Shown here: positions 1 through 8,318 of the stretch, piece by piece
Position numbering within the stretch: the first letter of the stretch is position 1
How the letters are laid out: each line of letters starts with the position of its first letter
Source: Winogradskyella schleiferi
GTDB lineage: Bacteria; Bacteroidota; Bacteroidia; Flavobacteriales; Flavobacteriaceae
Reading direction: 5' to 3'
DNA length: 64,000 bases
Assembly (NCBI RefSeq): GCF_013394655.1
Contig: NZ_CP053351.1
Coordinates: 1,550,001 to 1,614,000, forward strand
Translations under genes and position numbers: made by a program
Notes under the pieces: generated by a model
Told to the model about the DNA's origin: nothing
The model's database searches: none
Seen by the model: only the letters and a program-made list of their open reading frames with translations

Positions 1-1
1 C

Positions 2-445
2 TTGGAGGAGGTTAGGGCTTTGTCAAAATCTTTAAATAGCGATGTGATTTTTAATTTAGGTTTTGATGAAACCGTTAAAAATGAAATTAAACGTTTAAAT
101 AAAACCGGTTTAATTGAATGTAGCCTATCAATAAATGGTGAAAAGGTCGATTTTGAAAATAAAAAAGATGAAATTATTTTGTTCAGAATTTTACAGGAGT
201 TTTTTTCAAATACCCTAAAATATGCTGAGGCTGAACATCTAAATGTAACTTTAGATTACCAAAACGCATGTTTAGCCATAAATGTTGAAGACGATGGAAT
301 AGGATGTGAGCTTGATAATGTTGAAAAGGGATCTGGGTTAATCAATATGGAAAAAAGAGCGGAGTTGTTGAATGCTAAATTTAAATTAACTTCTCAACCT
401 GAAATGGGAACATCGCTTAGTTTGATGTATCCTTTTAAAAAGTAA
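2..445 (+). CDS. Sensor histidine kinase, C-terminal part (partial)
   Basis: This is the 3' end of a two-component sensor kinase; the start lies outside the window. The visible 147 residues begin at the end of the dimerisation/H-box region (RALSKSLN). A HATPase domain follows, with an N-box (ILQEFFSNTLKYA, about residues 64-76), a G1 box (EDDGIGC, about 96-102) and a G2-like segment (GSGLINMEKRAELL). The N-box sequence and the GLxNMxxRA motif are typical of the NarX/DesK (HisKA_3) class, which usually pairs with LuxR-type response regulators. No partner regulator is visible downstream: the next gene is convergent on the minus strand. The sensor domain and the stimulus cannot be seen. Confidence 0.85.
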   Translation: MEEVRALSKSLNSDVIFNLGFDETVKNEIKRLNKTGLIECSLSINGEKVDFENKKDEIILFRILQEFFSNTLKYAEAEHLNVTLDYQNACLAINVEDDGIGCELDNVEKGSGLINMEKRAELLNAKFKLTSQPEMGTSLSLMYPFKK

Positions 446-513
446 TGGTGCTAAAATTTGTTGTTAGTCAATAAATAATTGTTGCCTTTCTAAAGTGTAG
501 ATAAATAATGTTA

Positions 514-756
514 TCACTTTTTTTTAAAAATACTGTTTAGAATGGTATTAATCCCAATGAACAAAAATGAAATCGCCAATATGCATAGTAGAATTGAAAC
601 AATAAGTAACGGAATATAAAGGGATTTATCTTTATTGTCTAAGGTTAGGTGCAGTAACGTCGGGCCAGCAAACATCAATAGAAGGCAAATGCCCATTTGT
701 TTCAAGCCTTTAACTAAAATGTCTTTATCAGTTCTGTTCTCGTCGTCCATGGGCAA
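514..756 (-). CDS. Small two-helix membrane protein (DUF6095-like)
   Basis: An 80-residue protein with a charged N-terminus (MPMDDENRTDKD), two hydrophobic segments at about residues 19-37 and 47-70, and a lysine-rich end. It resembles the small flavobacterial membrane proteins grouped as DUF6095, a family of unknown function; the assignment is from memory of the pattern. Its start overlaps the 3' end of murQ by 23-29 bp, depending on whether Met1 or Met3 is used, so the two genes are probably translationally coupled in one transcript. No catalytic motif is visible. Confidence 0.7.
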   Translation of the reverse strand: MPMDDENRTDKDILVKGLKQMGICLLLMFAGPTLLHLTLDNKDKSLYIPLLIVSILLCILAISFLFIGINTILNSIFKKK

Positions 757-1549
757 TACTTTTTCTTACGCTTTTATGTTCATTTAATAGTTTGGCTGCT
801 TCTTCTTTTGAGAGGTTGAGCTCGTTCATAATCATTTTCACACCTCTGTCAACCAATTTATCATTGCTTAATTGCATATCCACCATTTTGTTTCCTTTTA
901 CTTTACCTAATTGAATCATGGTTGTAGTGGTTATCATGTTCAGAACCAATTTTTGAGCTGTACCAGCTTTCATCCTAGAGCTTCCGGTTAAAAATTCTGG
1001 ACCAACCACAACTTCAATTGGGAATTTTGCTGTGAGCGCTAATGGACTTCCTTCATTGCAGGTTATACAACCCGTAATGATACCTTGCTCATTACATTTT
1101 TCCAAAGCACTGATCACATAGGGCGTTGTTCCGGACGCTGCAATACCTATAACAACATCGTTGACAGAAATATCTTGTGCTTTTAAGTCTTCCCATCCTT
1201 GAGTTATTGAATCTTCAGCATTTTCTACGGCTTTTCGTATCGCCTTATCGCCACCTGCAATTAATCCTATAACTAACTCGTGAGGCACCCCAAAAGTTGG
1301 TGGACATTCAGAAGCATCAAGAATACCTAATCTTCCGCTTGTGCCAGCCCCTATATAAAAAAGTCGGCCTCCATTTTTTAATTTAGAAACAACTTGGTCT
1401 ATTAGCACTTCAATTTGTGGTAAAGCTCTTTCCGCAGCCAAAGGTACTGTCTGATCTTCTTTATTAATGCTTCCAATAATCTCGTGAGTAGACATGTTTT
1501 CGAGATTATTGTAGTTGGAATCTAGCTCAGTTGTTTTTATAAAATTCAT
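728..1549 (-). CDS. murQ: N-acetylmuramic acid 6-phosphate etherase MurQ
   Basis: MurQ cleaves the D-lactyl ether of N-acetylmuramic acid 6-phosphate to give GlcNAc-6-phosphate and lactate in cytoplasmic peptidoglycan recycling. The 273 residues form a SIS sugar-phosphate domain. Phosphate-binding and signature motifs are clear: IGAGTSGRLGILDASECPPT at about residues 66-85, followed by GGDKAIRKAVENAED and AASGTTPYV. The C-terminal helical segment (NELNLSKEEAAKLL) matches the family's small UBA-like end, somewhat shorter than the roughly 300-residue E. coli protein. The small membrane protein gene overlaps its stop. The region upstream of its start now contains a decayed T9SS gene fragment on the other strand. 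Confidence 0.95.
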   Translation of the reverse strand: MNFIKTTELDSNYNNLENMSTHEIIGSINKEDQTVPLAAERALPQIEVLIDQVVSKLKNGGRLFYIGAGTSGRLGILDASECPPTFGVPHELVIGLIAGGDKAIRKAVENAEDSITQGWEDLKAQDISVNDVVIGIAASGTTPYVISALEKCNEQGIITGCITCNEGSPLALTAKFPIEVVVGPEFLTGSSRMKAGTAQKLVLNMITTTTMIQLGKVKGNKMVDMQLSNDKLVDRGVKMIMNELNLSKEEAAKLLNEHKSVRKSIAHGRREQN

Positions 1550-1571
1550 GGCTTAAAGATATAAAATAATT

Positions 1572-1922
1572 TTGGGGCATTTATCATGTAAATTGCACCA
1601 TATCACGGCAAGGGACAGGAACGGCTGTGGGACAACGACCGAACCGGCCTTCATAATCGATTATCCGCTGTACTTTACGCCCAACGGAGACGGCCGAAAT
1701 GAAACCTGGAACATAGAAAGTATTGGAAATGATACGAAAATTCACATATTTGACCGTTACGGGAAACTTCTGAAACCAATTAGCCCAGATGGAACTGGCT
1801 GGAACGGTACCTACAATGGTAGTGCTATGCCGCCCGACGACTATTGGATTACAGTGGAGTACGATGAACCTTTGACAGGGGAACGTAAAGAATTTAGAGC
1901 CCATTTTACTTTGAAGCGGTAG
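1572..1922 (+). pseudogene. Remnant of a T9SS type B sorting-domain protein
   Basis: Only the last 116 codons of a large secreted protein remain. The sequence reads as the tail of a repeat or PKD-like segment (ARDRNGCGTTT) followed by a near-complete gliding-motility-associated C-terminal domain: YFTPNGDGRNETW, then IFDRYGKLL, GWNGTYNG and PPDDYWITVEY. This domain normally directs export through the type IX secretion system from proteins of hundreds to thousands of residues. Here there is no ATG start and no signal peptide; the open frame begins 23 bp from murQ. I counted 114 G+C in the 240 bases 1621-1860 (47.5%), well above the roughly 30-35% of its neighbours. It looks like a truncated gene of foreign or atypical origin. 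Confidence 0.8.
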
Positions 1923-2041
1923 AATATAATAGGGTTTATTATAAAGCTGAAGGACGAATAAAGTCATTCAGCTTTATTATTTCAAGGAAATAATTAGTTT
2001 AAATTAAGTAAAAAGTTAATTCCTTATTTTTACAAAAAAAT

Positions 2042-2677
2042 ATGAGAATGTCCATTATAGAAAAATTGAAATGGCGTTATGCTACTAAAAAATTTGATTC
2101 AAGCAAAACGCTTCCAAAAGAAAAATTAGAAACTTTAAAAGAAGCCTTTAATTTAACCGCATTATCGTATGGTTTACAAACCCTAAAGTTAGTCGTTGTA
2201 GAAGATAAAGCTGCTAGACAGCGTTTAGTGGAGGTAGCTTACGGTCAACGTCAGGTAGTTGATTCTTCACATTTATTGGTGTTATGTATTCAAACTGAAA
2301 TTGATGGTAATGACGTAAATAATCATTTTGATACCATTAAAACCATAAGAAATACGCCAGATGATATTCTAAAACCATTTAAGGAACAAATGAAATCTAC
2401 AATAAATGGAATGGATCCTGAAAAAAAAGTAGGTTGGGCAACACGACAAGCTTATATTGCTTTAGGTAATTTAATGACCGTTTGTGCGATAGAGGGTATC
2501 GACAGCTGCCCAATGGAAGGATTTATACCAAAAAAATTAGATGAAAAATTAGGATTGGATCAATATGGGTTGAGTTCAGTTTTATTATTACCTGTAGGCT
2601 ACAGAGCCAGTGATGACATGTTTGCCGGTTTTAAAAAGGTAAGAAAACACTTGTCCGAAACTATTATAGAATTATAA
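2042..2677 (+). CDS. NAD(P)H-dependent nitroreductase family oxidoreductase
   Basis: An FMN-dependent oxidoreductase of the NfsB-like nitroreductase family, 211 residues, the usual length. The N-terminal WRYATKKFD motif is the family's FMN phosphate-binding segment. The LTALSYGLQTLKLVVV strand-helix, the GWATRQAYIALGNLMTVCAIEGIDSCPMEG region cut here into its recognisable parts (ARQAY-like helix, CPMEGF motif), and the closing KVRK are all conserved features. The physiological substrate (quinone, nitroaromatic or pteridine) cannot be read from sequence. Translation may start at Met1 or at Met3 (MSIIEKLKWR), which fits family alignments better. It stands alone on the plus strand with its own AT-rich leader. 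Confidence 0.88.
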   Translation: MRMSIIEKLKWRYATKKFDSSKTLPKEKLETLKEAFNLTALSYGLQTLKLVVVEDKAARQRLVEVAYGQRQVVDSSHLLVLCIQTEIDGNDVNNHFDTIKTIRNTPDDILKPFKEQMKSTINGMDPEKKVGWATRQAYIALGNLMTVCAIEGIDSCPMEGFIPKKLDEKLGLDQYGLSSVLLLPVGYRASDDMFAGFKKVRKHLSETIIEL

Positions 2678-2743
2678 AATAGTACTTCTAACTGCATCAA
2701 CAAACCATTATATTTGTTGAGTTTTTAAATTTAATTATCAGTT

Positions 2744-3937
2744 ATGCCAGGATTCGAATTATTTAGTGATTTAGAACGCAAAGAAGTCAATGATGTTTTA
2801 GACAATGGCGTCTTAATGCGCTATGGATTTGATGGTATGCGAAAAGGCCATTGGAAAGCAAAAGAACTTGAATCTGAATTGGCAAAAACATTTCAATCCA
2901 AACATGTACAATTAGTATCAAGTGGAACTGCTGCAGTTTCTGTAGCATTAGCTTCGGCTGGAGTTGGAGCAGGAGATGAAGTTATTATGCCAACTTTTAC
3001 ATTCGTGGCAAGTTTTGAGGCCGTTATGCTCTTGGGTGCTATTCCTATTTTAGTGGATATTGATGATACATTAACATTGGACCCTAAGGCTGTTGAAGCT
3101 GCTATAACACCGAAAACCAAAGCAGTTATGGTGGTGCAAATGTGCGGAAGTATGGCAAATATGGATGCTTTAAGTGAAATTTGTAATACTCACAATTTAA
3201 TTTTTGTTGAAGATGCTTGCCAAGCTATTGGAGGCACCTATAAAGGAAAGCCCTTAGGAAGTATTGCTGATTTAGGTTGTTTTTCTTTCGATTTTGTAAA
3301 AACAATCACCTGTGGAGAAGGTGGAGCGGTAGTTACCAATAACAAAGACTATTACATCAATGCAGATCATTATAGCGATCATGGGCATGATCACGTTGGA
3401 AATGATAGAGGTGCCGAAACACATCCATTTTTAGGCTATAATTTTAGAATTTCAGAATTACATGCTGCAGTTGGTTTGGCACAAGTGAGACGTTTACCAG
3501 AGTTTGTTGCCATTCAAAAACGGAATTATAATATTTTAAGAAATGCTTTAGCCAGAGTACCTGGAGTGACCTTTAGAAGAATTCCAAAAGGTGGAGAGGA
3601 AAGTTATGCTTTTCTAAACTTCTTTTTGCCAGATCTAGAATCGGCGCGTAAAGTATCAGCAGCATTTAAAGAAAACGGTGTGGATGCCTGTTGGAATTAT
3701 TACGAGAATAATTGGCATTACATCAGAAAATGGGATCATCTAAAAGAATTAAAATCATTGTTTCCTATTTCTAAGGAGGTAAAAAAAGGTTTAGAATATC
3801 TTAAAATCACAACCTTTGAACAGTCTGATCATTTCATTGGTCGGAATATTTCTTGTTTAATAAAATTATCTTGGACTGAAGAAGAGGTGAAAGTACGTGC
3901 TGAGAAAATGGCTAAAATTATTGAAGATCATATTTAA
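2744..3937 (+). CDS. DegT/DnrJ/EryC1/StrS family PLP-dependent aminotransferase
   Basis: A 397-residue fold-type I PLP enzyme of the sugar aminotransferase family. The recognisable signatures are SSGTAAVSVALASAGVGAGD (cofactor phosphate loop), PTFTFVAS, a DACQAIGG segment, and the Schiff-base lysine in FDFVKTITCGEGGAVVTNN. The C-terminal half contains the family's GYNFRISELHAAVGLAQ motif. Such enzymes usually aminate nucleotide-linked keto sugars for surface polysaccharides, but no other sugar-biosynthesis genes surround it, so the substrate is unknown. Unusually, it lacks an operon partner. The gene is 66 bp downstream of the nitroreductase and precedes the regulatory locus at 4 kb. Confidence 0.9.
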   Translation: MPGFELFSDLERKEVNDVLDNGVLMRYGFDGMRKGHWKAKELESELAKTFQSKHVQLVSSGTAAVSVALASAGVGAGDEVIMPTFTFVASFEAVMLLGAIPILVDIDDTLTLDPKAVEAAITPKTKAVMVVQMCGSMANMDALSEICNTHNLIFVEDACQAIGGTYKGKPLGSIADLGCFSFDFVKTITCGEGGAVVTNNKDYYINADHYSDHGHDHVGNDRGAETHPFLGYNFRISELHAAVGLAQVRRLPEFVAIQKRNYNILRNALARVPGVTFRRIPKGGEESYAFLNFFLPDLESARKVSAAFKENGVDACWNYYENNWHYIRKWDHLKELKSLFPISKEVKKGLEYLKITTFEQSDHFIGRNISCLIKLSWTEEEVKVRAEKMAKIIEDHI

Positions 3938-4047
3938 TTTCTATTTTATTTCTTCCTTTTTCTTAATTATTGAGAGAGCCTTTATTTGGATTTAATTTCT
4001 GTTTTTTGTTCCTACAATAACTGAATTCTATAATTTATTTGCATTGT

Positions 4048-4112
4048 ATAACATATGTAACGCTTTATGTTACAATAGTTGGAATAGAAATTGCTCGTTT
4101 TTTATATAATTG
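4048..4112 (+). promoter_or_regulatory. Site A: 21-bp-spaced half-sites plus TAnnTTTG-like box
   Basis: Half-sites ATAACA (4048), GTAACG (4057) and GTTACA (4069) precede a TATAATTG box at 4105-4112, one mismatch from the Bacteroidota -7 element TAnnTTTG. The distal-to-proximal spacing is 21 bp and proximal-to-box is 36 bp, identical to sites B-E. There is no TTTG at the -33 position. It lies in front of the truncated regulator gene at 4144 and could also feed the full regulator by readthrough. The spacing is seen; binding by the regulator is inference. Confidence 0.65.
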
Positions 4113-4143
4113 CGACAAGTGGATTAGCCTACGGTTTAATTAT

Positions 4144-4977
4144 ATGAAACATCTTAGCCTCATTCTTTTGTTTTTATTCAGCGCTTTTTGTTATGGACAA
4201 AAAGAAGTGACTTTTATTAAACTATCTGAAAAAGATTCTATTGTATATAAAAACCTAAAACATCAATTTGCCAAATGTATAAATCCTGCTCCCGATAGTT
4301 CTTATGCCTATGCTTCAATAATAGAGCAGTTTAGTTTGGATAGAAATTATGCGATAGGTATTGTAGAAGCACCTTATTTTAAAGCTTATTATTTTCGGAG
4401 AATTCAAATGTTGGATTCCGCAGTATTCTATTTTGACTCATCAATAAAATTGGCGAAAAAATATCATTATCAGTGTGATATTAAATTGTCTCAAAATGTA
4501 CTCTACCGTATTTATTACTTTTTAGGACAAACAGGAATTGCTATTGAGGTTTGTTCAGAATGTTTGGAGGTCTCCAAAGAAATAAAAGATTTACCAATTA
4601 TTACCGATTTTTATGCAGTCTTGAAAACTATTTATAGCCTAGAAAAAATACAGGCTATAATAAATAAAAAACTTACAGATCCATCATTTAATATTACGGA
4701 ATTTTCGGATGCACTTGGTATGAGTCTTATGCAATTACATAAAAAACTAAAGGGATTAATAGGCATTACAGCTTCAGAACTAATACGTTCTCAACGTCTT
4801 ATATTAGCGACACAATTCTTGAACATGACCGACGTTAATATGTCCGAAGTTGGGTATCCTGTAGGTTTTAATGACTATTCTTATTTTGCAAAATGCTTTA
4901 AGGAAGTTTACTATTGCAGTTCTAGCAATTACGCTAATAAAAATACGCAGACTATAGATCACTACTTATTAATTTAA
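4144..4977 (+). pseudogene. Internally deleted hybrid two-component regulator (signal peptide + AraC domain)
   Basis: The protein from Met at 4144 has 277 residues. It has a signal peptide (MKHLSLILLFLFSAFCYGQ), a short TPR-like helical part, then directly a full AraC-type DNA-binding domain from about residue 180 (NITEFSDALGMSLMQLHKKL, then GFNDYSYFAKCFKE). The matching parts of the next gene are the two ends of a 968-residue protein; here the transmembrane helix, kinase, ATPase and receiver domains are missing with the reading frame kept. Without a membrane segment the DNA-binding domain would be exported. It is therefore probably a non-functional remnant, although it retains a promoter of the same class as its neighbours. 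The frame also extends upstream to 4039, but the signal peptide fixes the start. Confidence 0.75.
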
Positions 4978-5065
4978 AATAGAACTGATTTCAAAAAAAC
5001 TTTCTTCTAGTGGTTAGATCTAATAACATAGAATACCGATTCATATTATTGATTATCTTTAGATT

Positions 5066-7972
5066 ATGAACATAAAATACTGCATAATTATTTTTACATT
5101 ATCTCTTTATTCTTTTGGACAAACAAAAGAAAAAGATTCCATAAAAGTAATGAAACTTTTAGAAGAAAGTTCAATAGAACTTGACACTACAATTCAAATA
5201 CAAAAAATTAAAAAAGCTCTAAATGAATCAAAAAAAATTAAGTTTCATTATGGCATATATACTTCATATAAAAAAATTGCAGTATTAAAAAAAGCTATAT
5301 ATAATTCAGATTCCGCTATATCCGAATATAAAAACTTAATAAAACTCCTCCCCGAAAGTAATCAATATAGTCATTATGCACTTCAATTAATTGGAGATGA
5401 GTTTTCTAAAAGATCTCTTTTTGATTCTTCAATCTATTATCATAATAAATTAATAAAACTTGGTAAAGATTACTCAAATAATTTGACGATTTGTAATGCT
5501 TATATTTCAATTGGTAATATTTGGAACCAAACCTATGATTATGACAAAGCCTTTATGAGTTACTCTAAAGCCGATTCCGTTTGCGAAAATGACCTTAAAT
5601 TAAAAGTTTCTACGAAAAGAGCTGTTATCAATAACTACATGGGTTTTTGTATTAGGAAAAGTAATGGTGATAAAGATGCTATTGAATATTACTTCAAAGC
5701 TAAGAATATTCATGAAAAATTAAAAAATAATGAAGGTGTTCAGGAAGTGAACATTGCCATAGCTCAAGCCTACACTTCTTTTGAAGAATATGATAAAGCA
5801 TTAAAATTATTGAATGAGTCCATTTTATTTCATCAAAATTATGCTCCTCATAGAAATTCTTATTCGTATGGAGTAATTGTAAGAGGATATCTTCTTCTTC
5901 AAATGAAAAATTACGTAAAAGCGGAAAAGGATTATTTGCTATATTATGACTTAGCTTTAAAAAGTAAAAATGAGTTCTACCAACGTTCTGGTCTAGGCTA
6001 TCTAGGCTTATTTTATAAATCAAGTGGCCAACTACAAAAAGCTGAAAAATATTATAAATTGGCTATTGAAAAAAACCAATTAGCTAATGATAATGGAAGA
6101 GTTTCGCAAAATATTGAAGAGCTAATCACGGTATTAAAAAGAAAGAAAGACTATAAAGAAGCAGTTACATATTACGAATTACTTTTAGACATACAAAAAC
6201 AGTCCGACACTAAAAAAATTGCACAAGAAACAAGGAATTTAGAGGCAAAATACCAAACCGAAAAAAAAGAACAAGAAATCAATCTGTTAAAATCTCAAAA
6301 AGAAATTGTAGAACAGCAGAAAACGAACCAGCAGAACATCTTGTTAGGAGGAATGGCGATAACTACTATTGCTGGACTATTCCTTTTTTTTCTATATCGA
6401 AACCGTCAAAGAACGAATACTAAATTAAAAGAATTAGATGTGTTAAAGTCTAGCTTTTTTACGAACATTTCACATGAGTTCCGTACGCCTTTAGCCTTAA
6501 TAACCAGCCCGATTAATGAGCTTTTGTCAGAAGATTCAATATCAGATAAAAAACGTCAGCAGTTTACCGTAGCCAAGCAAAATTCCGAACGCCTTCTAGA
6601 ACTGGTCAATCAGTTGTTGGATCTTTCGAAAATTGATGAAGGTCATTTAAAATTAAAACTTCAAGAAGGGAAGGTTCTTCAACTCATTTCTGCTCTAAGC
6701 GAAGCCTTCAACTATTATGCAGAGCAAAAAAATATTACTTATACCATTCATATCGCTAAAGGAGAAAAGACAGTTTGGTTCGATAAGAGCGTTGTAGAAA
6801 AAATAACGGTTAATCTACTTTCTAATGCTATAAAATATACTCCTGAAAATGGTACCATTTCCTGCAAAGCTCTTATTGAAAACAATAAACTGTTTTTTTC
6901 AATCACCAATTCTGGTAAAGGCTTAACATCTTATGAATTGAGTAATATCTTCGAACGTTTTTACCAAAGTAATGAGCAAAACCAAGGCTCAGGAATTGGC
7001 CTGTCTTTAGTTAAGGAATTGGTTGGGTTACATCATGGTAAAATAGAAGTGCAAAGTATTTTAAATAAAGAAACCACATTTGAACTTCACATAGCCGTTG
7101 ATAAAAAGAGCTTTAAAAATGAGGTTTTTATCGCTACAAGCCTAAATGACATTGAAAACAGCATACTGTTATACCCCAACACCACTATAGAGGAAGAGGA
7201 AACGTTTACAACTAATGACTTACCAATTGTATTAATTGTTGAAGACAATGATGACTTGCGGAATTTATTAAAACTAGCGTTTGAAGACCATTATAATATT
7301 ATCACTGCATCTAACGGAACCATTGGAGTAGAATTAGCATTAGAGCACATCCCAGATTTGATTATTTCAGATGTAATGATGCCAGAAAAAAACGGAATAG
7401 CTTTAACCGAAGACTTAAAAACGGATGAACGTACGGCACATATTCCCATAATATTATTAACGGCAAAAGCTGGAGTAGAGAGCCAGTTTAAAGGCATAGA
7501 ATTTGGTGCAGATGATTATATAACCAAACCTTTCGATACAAAATTATTGATTCTTAAAGTCGAAAAACTCATTGAATCCAGACGGCAACTACAATTGCGT
7601 TACAGTCAAGAATTAGTATTGATTCCTCGTGATATTGCCATTACCAACTTAGATGAAAAATTTCTTAAAAAAGTAGAGACCATTTTAGAGAAAAATCTCA
7701 TAAATCCTTCTTTTAACGTCAGCGAATTTTCAGAAGCTGTTGGTATGAGTCGTATGCAATTGCATAGAAAATTAAAGGCTTTAACGGGGCTTACAGCATC
7801 GGAATTTGTACGTTCCCAACGTCTTAAATTGGCGGCACAATTATTAAAATCCTCTAATATTAATATATCTGGAATTGGTTATTCCGTAGGTTTTAATGAC
7901 CATTCTTATTTTACTAAATGTTTTAAGGAGGCGTATAATTGCACACCAACTGAGTTTGCAAAACGCAATTAA
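5066..7972 (+). CDS. Hybrid two-component system: sensor kinase-receiver-AraC regulator
   Basis: A one-protein signalling system of 968 residues. In order: signal peptide (1-19), TPR repeats forming a periplasmic sensor (about 30-380), a coiled coil, one membrane helix (about 425-444), HisKA with phospho-acceptor His470 in SHEFRTPL, HATPase with Asn587 in the N-box (LLSNAIKYTPENG) and GSGIGLSLVKEL, a receiver domain with phospho-acceptor Asp769 in SDVMMPEKNG, and an AraC-type HTH domain (about 865-968). TPR sensors replace the beta-propellers of the glycan-sensing Bacteroides versions, so the signal is unlikely to be a simple polysaccharide fragment; that is inference. Five shared promoter motifs around it (sites A-E) are its likely targets. 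No such motif lies directly in front of this gene. Confidence 0.93.
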   Translation: MNIKYCIIIFTLSLYSFGQTKEKDSIKVMKLLEESSIELDTTIQIQKIKKALNESKKIKFHYGIYTSYKKIAVLKKAIYNSDSAISEYKNLIKLLPESNQYSHYALQLIGDEFSKRSLFDSSIYYHNKLIKLGKDYSNNLTICNAYISIGNIWNQTYDYDKAFMSYSKADSVCENDLKLKVSTKRAVINNYMGFCIRKSNGDKDAIEYYFKAKNIHEKLKNNEGVQEVNIAIAQAYTSFEEYDKALKLLNESILFHQNYAPHRNSYSYGVIVRGYLLLQMKNYVKAEKDYLLYYDLALKSKNEFYQRSGLGYLGLFYKSSGQLQKAEKYYKLAIEKNQLANDNGRVSQNIEELITVLKRKKDYKEAVTYYELLLDIQKQSDTKKIAQETRNLEAKYQTEKKEQEINLLKSQKEIVEQQKTNQQNILLGGMAITTIAGLFLFFLYRNRQRTNTKLKELDVLKSSFFTNISHEFRTPLALITSPINELLSEDSISDKKRQQFTVAKQNSERLLELVNQLLDLSKIDEGHLKLKLQEGKVLQLISALSEAFNYYAEQKNITYTIHIAKGEKTVWFDKSVVEKITVNLLSNAIKYTPENGTISCKALIENNKLFFSITNSGKGLTSYELSNIFERFYQSNEQNQGSGIGLSLVKELVGLHHGKIEVQSILNKETTFELHIAVDKKSFKNEVFIATSLNDIENSILLYPNTTIEEEETFTTNDLPIVLIVEDNDDLRNLLKLAFEDHYNIITASNGTIGVELALEHIPDLIISDVMMPEKNGIALTEDLKTDERTAHIPIILLTAKAGVESQFKGIEFGADDYITKPFDTKLLILKVEKLIESRRQLQLRYSQELVLIPRDIAITNLDEKFLKKVETILEKNLINPSFNVSEFSEAVGMSRMQLHRKLKALTGLTASEFVRSQRLKLAAQLLKSSNINISGIGYSVGFNDHSYFTKCFKEAYNCTPTEFAKRN

Positions 7973-8090
7973 CCTTTATAATTTCTCGACATCTTTATTT
8001 ATAATCTTATCGCTTTTGGGAGCACTGAATTACTTTTTTTCAAATTAGTGTGATGATTTAACCGCTTGTATTTCCCATCATTACTAGCAT

Positions 8091-8155
8091 GTTACAATAG
8101 TCATAACTCCTGTTACATACTTCATAGCATTCTGATAATCTTAAGATTAGATTTG
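8091..8155 (+). promoter_or_regulatory. Site B: two GTTACA half-sites plus TAGATTTG box
   Basis: Two perfect GTTACA half-sites at 8091-8096 and 8112-8117, 21 bp apart, are followed by TAGATTTG at 8148-8155, exactly 36 bp after the start of the proximal half-site. No -33 TTTG is present at the expected distance. It would drive the run of genes from 8162 to 13870, which are closely spaced on one strand. The transcript should start within a few bases of the ATG at 8162. Confidence 0.75.
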
Positions 8156-8161
8156 TATGGT

Positions 8162-8314
8162 ATGAAAATAAAACGTACTACCTATCATGCTGAGATTGAT
8201 CATGTTCCCACCAAAGAAATCCATCTCAATGTTAACTATTTACAGTCTGGTAAGTACGTTTTAAAAATTATGTATAAAAATAAAGTCATTAAAAAAACCA
8301 CCTTTAAAAAATAA
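8162..8314 (+). CDS. 50-residue small protein resembling a T9SS sorting-domain end
   Basis: The 50 residues starting at Met 8162 are basic (MKIKRTTYHAEID...) and end with SGKYVLKIMYKNKVIKK, which has the rhythm of the last strands of type A T9SS sorting domains (GxYxLKI...KK). There is no signal peptide or other domain, so export by T9SS is unlikely; I infer either a small cytoplasmic protein or a fragment of a former secreted protein. The ATG lies 6 bases after the predicted -7 box of site B, so a transcript from that promoter would be leaderless or nearly so. The stop is 4 bp before the next gene, which argues for a real coupled gene. No known function. Confidence 0.5.
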   Translation: MKIKRTTYHAEIDHVPTKEIHLNVNYLQSGKYVLKIMYKNKVIKKTTFKK

Positions 8315-8318
8315 GATT

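Noticed and set aside
1584..1967. 127-codon open frame on the minus strand across the T9SS remnant
   Set aside because: It is antisense to a clear T9SS sorting domain and has no recognisable motif.
8162..8314. Possibility that the 50-codon ORF is only a 5' leader with no coding role
   Set aside because: Kept as a low-confidence gene because the ATG is placed right after the promoter and the stop is 4 bp from the next gene; direct evidence of translation is lacking.
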